From contig JANYBS010000222.1 of assembly GCA_025360715.1 (NCBI GenBank), forward strand, positions 1 to 64,000: 64,000 nucleotides of DNA, in the 5' to 3' direction. Below the pieces are notes generated by a model. It saw only the letters and a list, made by a program, of their open reading frames with translations. It was not told the origin of the DNA and did not search any database. The first letter of the stretch is position 1; every line of letters begins with the position of its first letter. The stretch comes from Candidatus Eiseniibacteriota bacterium. GTDB lineage: Bacteria; Eisenbacteria; RBG-16-71-46. Shown here piece by piece: positions 57,999 through 64,000 of this stretch. A program made the translations under genes and the position numbers.

Positions 57999-60779
57999 AT
58001 GCGCCGCTACGCCATCCTGCTCGTTGCTCTCGCTGTGACCGCCGCTCTGGTGGCCTTCCCGCGCCATCTGGTCTCGCGCGTGAATGCGGCCGCCGATTTC
58101 GCCCACTACGAGAGCTCGCAGGTGCACCCGTTGGCGCTCACACCCGACGGCACCAAGCTGCTCGTGTGCAATACGCCGGACGCGCGCTTGTCGGTCTTCG
58201 ACATCACCGGCGCCGCGCCGGTGCGCATCGGCGAGATCCCCGTGGGCCTCGAGCCGGTGTCGGTATGCGCCCGTACGAATGGCGAAGCGTGGGTGGTCAA
58301 CAACCTCTCGGATGACGTGAGCATCGTCGACCTGGCCACCATGAACGTGAAGGCGACCCTTAAGGTGGGCGACGAGCCCAACGACGTGGTCTTCGCCGGT
58401 ACGCCGGAGCGCGCGTGGGTGAGTGTCACGCAGGAAGACGCCATCAAACTCTACGACCCCGCGAACCTGGCCGCCGCGCCACAAGTGATCGCGGTGCCCG
58501 CGCGCTCGCCGCGCTCGTTGTCGACGGGCCCCAACAAGCGCTGGGTCTACGCCGCGATCTTCAACAGCAACCATGGCGCATCGATCTTGCCCGCTGCGGT
58601 CGCCGGGGATTCGCTGGCACCGTTCTCGCCGCCGGTCGCGGCCGGACTGCCTGCGCCGCCCAAGGTGGGCATGCTCATCAATCGCGCCTCGGGCATCTGG
58701 CGCGACGTGAACTTCAAGCCTTGGAACACTGCGATTCCGTATAACGTGCCGCTCGTGGAACTCTTCCAGTACGACGCCGACACCCACGTGCAGACGCGAG
58801 TGAACGGCGACATCGCCACGATCATGATGGGCACCGACGTGAACCCCGTCACCAACTTCCCGGCGATCACGGGAACGTATCAACTGCTCGAGCTGCGCTA
58901 TGAGCCCACGGTGCGCGGTCACATCACCGAGACGCGCGTGGCGATCTTCGACTCTCTCGGGCATCGCAACCTGGTGAGCCTGAACCCGCAGATCAATTAT
59001 ACGGTCGTGCCCGGCACGCAGGCGGAGCGCGACTCCGCGATCGGCATGCCGACCGGCGTCGCATGGTCGGCCGATGGCCACCGGCTGTTCGTCACGTCAC
59101 TCTCGACCGACAAGCTCGCCGTGGTGAACGATGTCGGCGTGCTGCTCGCGCGCGTGCCGACGCTTGCCGGGCCCTCCGGTGTGATCGCCGATCGCACCCG
59201 TAACCGCGTGTACGTGCTGGGGCGTTACCACAACCAGCTGCAGACGCTTTCGACCGCGAACTTCACTTCGCTCGCCATCACCCGCGTGGGCTTCGATCCC
59301 ACGCCCGACGACGTGGTGAATGGGCGCAAGTTCTTCTATGGCGGCTTCACGTCGGGTCACGGCGATCAGTCGTGTGCGAGCTGCCACCTGTTCGGCGACA
59401 TGGACGGCCTCGCGTGGGACCTGGGCAACCCCCAGGGCACCATGGCGCCGCCGCCGCCGGGTATGCTGGATCCGCTGCTCACGGGCTACCACCCGATGAA
59501 GGGGCCCATGGTCACGCAGTCGCTTCGCGGACTGCCGAACACCGGCGTGCTGCACTGGCGCGGTGACCGCACCGACCTGACGGCTTTCAACGGTGCGTTC
59601 GTCTCGCTCATGGGCCGCGCGGTGCAGCTGCCCGATTCGGAGATGGCGGCGTTCAGCGCATTCGTGATGCCGCTGCAGTATCCGCCGAACCCGAACCAAT
59701 TCCTGGATCGCAGCTTCCGCGATGCGCCCAGCGGCCAGGCGAGCGCCGTGCGCGGGCGGAACTTCTACCTGAACACCGTGGTCGATGGCCCACTCAAGTG
59801 CGTGAACTGCCACGCGCTGCCTACCGGCACGAACGGCCAAGTGATCAACAAGGCCGCGCTGCTGGAAGTGAACGACATGAAGGTTCCGCAGCTGCGCAAT
59901 CTCTACAAGAAATCCGGCTTCAGCCAGTTGGCGAGTGCCGTGAACAAGCGCGGCTTCGGCTACACGCACGACGGTGCCTCGGACAACCTGTTCGACTTCC
60001 TTAAATTCCCGGGCTTCAACTTCGGCTCCAACGTGACGGCGGCCAATGCGACGCGTCGCGACATCGAGGCGTTCCTGTTGTCGTTCGACACGGGTACCGC
60101 TCCGGCGGTCGGCGCGCAGGCCACGTTTGACGGCAGTGCGAACGACGCAGCGAACGTCGCGCGCATGGACACTCTCACGACGCGCGCCGATGCGGGCGAT
60201 TGCGATGTGATCGCTAAGGGCCGCATCGGCACCACGCCGCGCGGCTGGAAGTACAACGGCGTGGGCCAGTGGATCAGCGACCTCGCGAACGATGCGCCCA
60301 TCTCGAGCGCGCAGTTGCGCGCACTGGCCTCGACCGGCCACGAGATCACGATCACCGGCGTGCCTCCGGGTACGGGCACGCGCGCCGGCATCGACCGCGA
60401 CCGTGACGGCTACCGCGATGCCGATGAACTCGCCGCCGGCTCCGACCCCGCCGACCCGGCGTCGACGCCGACCACAGCCGTGGGCGGCGCTCCCACGGTG
60501 CGTGTGGGCCTGCGCGCCGTGAGCCCGAATCCCATGCATTCGAGCGCGGCGATCGACTTCGCGCTGTCGCGCGATGGCGCAGTGGACCTGGCGGTCTACG
60601 ATCTGTTGGGCCGTCAGGTGCGCACACTCGCGAATCACCAGAAGATGGCCGCCGGCGCCCAGCGCCTGCCGTGGGACGGCCGCCGCGACGACGGCGGCGC
60701 CGCCAACGCGGGCGTGTACTTCGTGCGCCTCAAGACCGCCGACGGCACGTGGTCGCGGATGATCGTGCGGGTGCCTTAG
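57999..60779 (+). CDS. secreted beta-propeller/cytochrome-c-peroxidase-like protein with FlgD-Ig tail
   Basis: The 926-residue protein has a signal peptide, then a YVTN-type beta-propeller (residues about 30-440; HPLALTPDGTKLLVCNTPDARLSVFD and VCARTNGEAWVVNNLSDDVSIVDL). Two c-type haem sites follow, CASCH (Cys459-His463) and CVNCH (Cys601-His605), in a region like MauG/di-haem peroxidases. A DxDxDG calcium-type motif (DRDRDGYRDADELAAGSDP) leads to a C-terminal FlgD-Ig-like domain of about 85 residues (AVSPNPMHSSAAIDFALS...GVYFVRLK) typical of FCB-type exported proteins. It should be an extracytoplasmic electron-transfer protein sorted by its tail. AGAAGGA precedes the ATG at 57999. Confidence 0.88.
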   Translation: MRRYAILLVALAVTAALVAFPRHLVSRVNAAADFAHYESSQVHPLALTPDGTKLLVCNTPDARLSVFDITGAAPVRIGEIPVGLEPVSVCARTNGEAWVVNNLSDDVSIVDLATMNVKATLKVGDEPNDVVFAGTPERAWVSVTQEDAIKLYDPANLAAAPQVIAVPARSPRSLSTGPNKRWVYAAIFNSNHGASILPAAVAGDSLAPFSPPVAAGLPAPPKVGMLINRASGIWRDVNFKPWNTAIPYNVPLVELFQYDADTHVQTRVNGDIATIMMGTDVNPVTNFPAITGTYQLLELRYEPTVRGHITETRVAIFDSLGHRNLVSLNPQINYTVVPGTQAERDSAIGMPTGVAWSADGHRLFVTSLSTDKLAVVNDVGVLLARVPTLAGPSGVIADRTRNRVYVLGRYHNQLQTLSTANFTSLAITRVGFDPTPDDVVNGRKFFYGGFTSGHGDQSCASCHLFGDMDGLAWDLGNPQGTMAPPPPGMLDPLLTGYHPMKGPMVTQSLRGLPNTGVLHWRGDRTDLTAFNGAFVSLMGRAVQLPDSEMAAFSAFVMPLQYPPNPNQFLDRSFRDAPSGQASAVRGRNFYLNTVVDGPLKCVNCHALPTGTNGQVINKAALLEVNDMKVPQLRNLYKKSGFSQLASAVNKRGFGYTHDGASDNLFDFLKFPGFNFGSNVTAANATRRDIEAFLLSFDTGTAPAVGAQATFDGSANDAANVARMDTLTTRADAGDCDVIAKGRIGTTPRGWKYNGVGQWISDLANDAPISSAQLRALASTGHEITITGVPPGTGTRAGIDRDRDGYRDADELAAGSDPADPASTPTTAVGGAPTVRVGLRAVSPNPMHSSAAIDFALSRDGAVDLAVYDLLGRQVRTLANHQKMAAGAQRLPWDGRRDDGGAANAGVYFVRLKTADGTWSRMIVRVP

Positions 60780-60801
60780 GATCCGCGGGCGGTCCGCGAG
60801 C

Positions 60802-60823
60802 GTGAAGCGCGCTTCACTTTCTT
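60802..60823 (+). terminator. intrinsic terminator
   Basis: GTGAAGCG and CGCTTCAC form a perfect 16-bp palindrome followed by TTTCTT, 22 bp after the cytochrome gene. Confidence 0.75.
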
Positions 60824-60840
60824 GAGCCTGTACGTCATGC

Positions 60841-60873
60841 GTGGCGCGAAGACGGGGTGTATCTTCGCGTCAC
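60841..60873. promoter_or_regulatory. inverted repeat at the start of the metal-ATPase gene
   Basis: GTGGCGCGAAGA (60841-60852) and TCTTCGCGTCAC (60862-60873) are complementary at 11 of 12 positions around a 9-bp spacer. The right arm ends 1 bp before the ATG at 60875. It could be a metalloregulator operator of the ArsR/SmtB type or an RNA hairpin controlling translation. Confidence 0.6.
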
Positions 60874-60874
60874 T

Positions 60875-63244
60875 ATGACTGACACCGAACGCTCTTCTGT
60901 GGCCGCTTCGGCGGCCCGCGCCGCTGCGGAATCGCTGCCCATCGTCGAAGGCGAAGGCTGCCTCGAGATCCTTGCCGATCGCATGCACAAGCAGCCCGGT
61001 GTGCTGGCGATCGAGGCGAACTTCCGCGCAAGCACGCTCATGGTGCGGTACGAGCCGGAGCGGATCACGCCGGACCAACTGAACGAACTCGCCGATGAAG
61101 TCGGCAGCCTGTTCGCGCGCCGTGTCACCGCTTGCGAGCAGCGCGAAGGCTCCGCCGCGTGCGCGGAGTGCGCGCTGCGCATGGGCGCGCGGCCGCCGCA
61201 GGTGGCGCCTGAGTTCGAGACGCTCTCGGATGAAGGGCGCATCGGCCTGGCGCGCCGCGACGGGACGCTGCACGGCGTCGAGGTCGTCCGTCCGCTCGCG
61301 AGCAAGCCCTGGGGCGCAAAATTCTCGCCGCAAGAAGAAGAGCATCACTCGCAAGGCCGCGCCATGGTCACGCTCACGTTCGTTTGCCTGGCGGCGCTGG
61401 TGGCCGGCATGGCGGTTGAGCGCACGGCGCTGCCGTCGCTGGTCCCGCACCTGCTCTATGCGCTGGCCGCGGTCACCGGTGGCTGGTTCGCCACGCTGAG
61501 CACGTTCGAGTCGCTGCGCGCGTTCAAGTTCGACGTGAACCTGCTCATGATCCTGGCCGCCGCAGGCGCAGCGGCGATCGGCTACATCTTCGAAGCCGCC
61601 GTGCTCATGTTCCTGTTCTCGCTCAGCAACACGCTCGAGATCTACACCATGGGCCGCACACGGCATGCGCTGCATGCCTTGCTCAAGCTGCGCCCCTCGC
61701 GCGCGCTCGTGCGCCGGGACGGGCGCGAGATCGAGGTCGAGGCCGAGGCCGTGCGTGTGGGCGAGACGTGCATCGTCAAGCCAGGCGAGGCGATCCCGGT
61801 CGACGGCAACGTGACGCTCGGAGCTTCTTTGGTGGACCAGAGCAGCCTCACGGGCGAGTCCGTCCCGGTCGAGAAGAATCCCGGTGACAAAGTCTTCGCG
61901 GGCACGCTCAACCAGCAGGGCGTGCTGGAGCTCACGGCCACGCGCGCGGCGCAGAACAGCGCGCTGGCCCGTATCGTTCAACTGGTGCAGGAGGCGCAGG
62001 AGCAGAAGTCGCATACGGAAGAAGTCGCCGAATGGGTGGGACGCTACTACACGATCGTAGTCATGATCGGCGCTGCGCTCATGCTGATCGTGCCGATCTT
62101 CGTGCTGCATCATGAGTGGCACGCGGCCTTCTACCGCGCGATGACGCTGCTGGTGGTCGCCTCGCCGTGCGCGCTCGTGATCGCGACGCCGGCGACGATC
62201 CTGTCCGCGATCGCCAATGCGGCGCGCAATGGCATCCTGTTCAAGGGCGGCCGCTTCATCGAAGCGCTCGCCAGTGTGAAGGTGATCGCGTTCGACAAGA
62301 CCGGCACGCTCACGAAGGGCCGCTTCGAGGTCACCGACGTCGAGGTGTTCGATGGCGCCGATGAGACCGCGCTGCTCGCCGCGGCCGCCGCGGCGGAGAA
62401 GCGCTCGCCGCACCCGCTGGCACAGGCGGTGGTTCGCGCCGCAGAGGAACGGGGCATCGCTGTGGAAGCGGCCGAGGCCATGACGAACCAGATCGGCAAG
62501 GGCCTCACGGCGCAGGTGCGCGGGATGACCGTGGCTATCGGCACGCCGGACCTTTTCACGAGCTTGCAGCTCGCCGCGCCCGAAGCGGTGGTCGCGCGCA
62601 CGCGTGCGCTCGCCGACGAGGCCAAGACCGCGATGATCGTGAGCTTCGGCCCGCACTGGGGCGTGATCGCCGCCGCCGACCAGGTGCGGCCCACCGCCAA
62701 GGCGACGGTCGAGCGCCTGCACCAGCTGGGCGTCTCGCGCTTGGCGGTGCTCTCGGGCGACAACCTGCGCACAGTCGAGGCCATCGCGCGCCAGACCGGC
62801 GTGGACGAGCATCACGGCGAGCTGATGCCCGAAGACAAGGTGCGCGTGATCGCCGACCTCGAGAAGCGCTACGGCGGCGTGGCCATGATCGGCGATGGCG
62901 TCAACGATGCGCCGGCGCTGGCGCGTGCGACGGTCGGTATCGCCATGGGCGGTATCGGCAGCGATGCCGCCATGGAGAGCGCCGATGTGGTGCTCATGGC
63001 CGACGACCTGTCGTCGCTGCCCTACGCCGTGCAGCTCACGAAGCGCGCGAAGCAGGTCGTGATCCAGAACATGGTGATCGCCTCGGGCGTCATGCTCATG
63101 CTGGTCACATGGGTGTTCGCGGGGGAGCACCTGCCCATGGGCGCGCTCAAGTTGCCGATCGCCGTCTCGGGCCACGAAGGCAGCACGGTGGTGGTGATCC
63201 TGAATGGCCTGCGGCTGCTGGGTGGCCGTCGCGGCCCACGCTGA
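60875..63244 (+). CDS. P1B-4-type heavy-metal-translocating ATPase
   Basis: The 789-residue P-type ATPase has the actuator TGES motif (SSLTGESVPVEKNPGD), phosphorylation site FDKTGTLTKG (Asp474), HP motif (EKRSPHPLAQAVV) and hinge MIGDGVNDAPAL. Metal selectivity motifs are SPC (Ser430-Pro-Cys432) in the sixth helix and HEGST (His767 on) near the C-terminus. SPC plus HEGxT define subgroup P1B-4, linked to Co2+, Ni2+, Zn2+ or Fe2+ export. The N-terminus has an HMA-like fold (GCLEILADRMHKQPGVLAIEA) without the usual CxxC, then a small Cys cluster (CEQREGSAACAEC). The GTG at 60857 is an alternative start inside the inverted repeat. Confidence 0.94.
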   Translation: MTDTERSSVAASAARAAAESLPIVEGEGCLEILADRMHKQPGVLAIEANFRASTLMVRYEPERITPDQLNELADEVGSLFARRVTACEQREGSAACAECALRMGARPPQVAPEFETLSDEGRIGLARRDGTLHGVEVVRPLASKPWGAKFSPQEEEHHSQGRAMVTLTFVCLAALVAGMAVERTALPSLVPHLLYALAAVTGGWFATLSTFESLRAFKFDVNLLMILAAAGAAAIGYIFEAAVLMFLFSLSNTLEIYTMGRTRHALHALLKLRPSRALVRRDGREIEVEAEAVRVGETCIVKPGEAIPVDGNVTLGASLVDQSSLTGESVPVEKNPGDKVFAGTLNQQGVLELTATRAAQNSALARIVQLVQEAQEQKSHTEEVAEWVGRYYTIVVMIGAALMLIVPIFVLHHEWHAAFYRAMTLLVVASPCALVIATPATILSAIANAARNGILFKGGRFIEALASVKVIAFDKTGTLTKGRFEVTDVEVFDGADETALLAAAAAAEKRSPHPLAQAVVRAAEERGIAVEAAEAMTNQIGKGLTAQVRGMTVAIGTPDLFTSLQLAAPEAVVARTRALADEAKTAMIVSFGPHWGVIAAADQVRPTAKATVERLHQLGVSRLAVLSGDNLRTVEAIARQTGVDEHHGELMPEDKVRVIADLEKRYGGVAMIGDGVNDAPALARATVGIAMGGIGSDAAMESADVVLMADDLSSLPYAVQLTKRAKQVVIQNMVIASGVMLMLVTWVFAGEHLPMGALKLPIAVSGHEGSTVVVILNGLRLLGGRRGPR

Positions 63245-63251
63245 GCCGCGG

Positions 63252-63932
63252 CTATTCCGGGTGCTCGGGCGCTTTCGTGGGGCCGTTTTCCACGGTGCCC
63301 AGCGCGGTCACGATCACGTTGTCGTAGTAGACCGTGCACTGCGCCACGCCGCCCGTGTACGCGGGTAGCGCGATGCGGCCCTGCGGCCGGCGTTGGTCCG
63401 TGCGCACGATCTTGAGTTCGCCGTTCACCGCCACGGTGTAGCGGCTGCCGCGCACCTCGACGCGAATGTGATTCCACGTCCCGTTCGCGTTCACGACCGC
63501 GGACTTGCCCAGCGGCCATTCGCGCAGGTACATGACCACGTCCTGGTACGTGCCGCCGCGCAGGTCCACGCCCACGCCGGCCGTTCCCTGTGCGCGCACG
63601 ATGACGCCCTTGTCGACGCCGCGCATCATGCACACGTCGAGGTCGACCGCGTAATCCGTCCACGACTCATCGCCCGCGTAGATCAGGCTGCGTTGTTGCT
63701 TGAGGTCGGGCAGGTCCGCGCGCAGCATGCCGTGTGTGACCGACCACACCTTGGGCTGTTCGGTCTGCCAGAGCGAGAGGCCGCTCGAGAAATCGTCGGC
63801 GAAGAGCACGCCGCTCTCGGGCGGCGCGAAGCGTGGCGGCTGCGGCGGATTCGCGAAGCGCGTCGGGTCGGCCGCGCCGTTCAACAGCAGAAGCGGCGCT
63901 GCGAGCAGCAAGAAGTGCCAGCGGATACGCAT
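63252..63932 (-). CDS. secreted LamG/DUF1080-like (concanavalin-fold) protein
   Basis: The 226-residue product has a signal peptide (MRIRWHFLLLAAPLLLLNGAA) and a single beta-sandwich domain: VLFADDFSSGLSLWQTEQPKVWSVTHGMLRAD, SWTDYAVDLDVCMMRGVDKGVIVRAQ, NGTWNHIRVEVRGSRYTVAVNGE and GRIALPAYTGGVAQCTVYYDNVIV. This is the 3-keto-disaccharide-hydrolase (DUF1080)/LamG pattern, seen in secreted carbohydrate-binding or sugar-hydrolysing proteins. The ATG at 63932 begins the signal peptide; the track start at 63995 adds an unlikely basic leader. It converges on the ATPase gene with 7 bp between the stop codons. Confidence 0.72.
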   Translation of the reverse strand: MRIRWHFLLLAAPLLLLNGAADPTRFANPPQPPRFAPPESGVLFADDFSSGLSLWQTEQPKVWSVTHGMLRADLPDLKQQRSLIYAGDESWTDYAVDLDVCMMRGVDKGVIVRAQGTAGVGVDLRGGTYQDVVMYLREWPLGKSAVVNANGTWNHIRVEVRGSRYTVAVNGELKIVRTDQRRPQGRIALPAYTGGVAQCTVYYDNVIVTALGTVENGPTKAPEHPE

Positions 63933-64000
63933 GAGCCCCCAACGTGAGCGCGTGAGCGACGCCACCAAAATGCGGCGCGGGTGCGGATTCGTCAATGAGA

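Noticed and set aside
60776-63175. 799-residue antisense ORF across the P-type ATPase
   Set aside because: Its product is a His/Arg/Asp-rich shadow of a clear ATPase on the other strand, with no domain or ribosome-binding site.
1-64000. CRISPR arrays, tRNA or rRNA genes, insertion sequences
   Set aside because: I saw no regularly spaced repeats, no tRNA T-arm signatures in intergenic DNA, and no transposase-like ORF.

Overview
This 64 kb window is GC-rich chromosomal DNA, densely packed with genes. It shows no insertion sequences, phage genes, CRISPR arrays, tRNAs or rRNAs that I can recognise. The organism is a diderm bacterium: there are many signal peptides, outer-membrane beta-barrel proteins, lipoproteins with lipoboxes, a TolC-type export operon, and a secreted cytochrome ending in a FlgD-Ig/sorting-like domain. 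That tail, together with the S46 peptidase, M28 peptidases and long Ig-like lipoproteins, suggests the FCB side of the tree, most like Candidatus Eisenbacteria. This placement is an inference from protein style, not from a marker gene.

Layout. 1-10.5 kb: a PhzF-like isomerase, a small secreted protein with a hairpin-rich leader, an alkyltransferase-like protein, a LolA-like/beta-barrel pair, endonuclease III with a long basic tail, a SppA protease fused to an outer-membrane-like domain, a TPR protein and a Spy/CpxP-like protein. 10.7-17.3 kb: a four-gene translationally coupled operon (SbcD-like nuclease, SbcC/YhaN-like ATPase, degenerate metallo-beta-lactamase-fold protein, EamA transporter). 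17.4-25.7 kb: an M28 peptidase, a DUF6249-like membrane protein, an ECF sigma/anti-sigma pair behind a 16-bp perfect inverted repeat, and a coupled YyaL(DUF255)-DsbD redox pair. 25.7-36.4 kb: an S46 dipeptidyl-peptidase, an outer-membrane protein, an aspartic protease/PDZ protein coupled to a large lipoprotein, a coiled-coil protein, a solitary MscS beta-domain fragment and a chemoreceptor. 36.4-40.4 kb: two minus-strand coupled groups (hotdog thioesterase, Tat protein, amidase; lipoprotein, Eis-like acetyltransferase).

40.4-41.3 kb holds the most notable element: a promoter, a SAM-clan riboswitch aptamer and an intrinsic terminator upstream of a 126-residue protein of unknown family. 41.3-51.4 kb: DinB, a beta-barrel protein, envelope-polysaccharide initiation genes (WecA-like and GT2), a Mut7-C protein, a Tat nitroreductase, an F420-reductase-like protein and TldE/TldD. 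51.6-64 kb: a beta-barrel protein, a TetR-regulated tripartite efflux operon with visible operators, a 926-residue secreted di-haem-type protein, a P1B-4 metal ATPase with an inverted repeat at its start, and a lectin-fold/DUF1080-like protein.

Many gene junctions are 4-bp ATGA or GTGA overlaps, so translational coupling is the main organising device here. Nearly all long antisense ORFs in the supplied track are GC-driven shadows and were left out.
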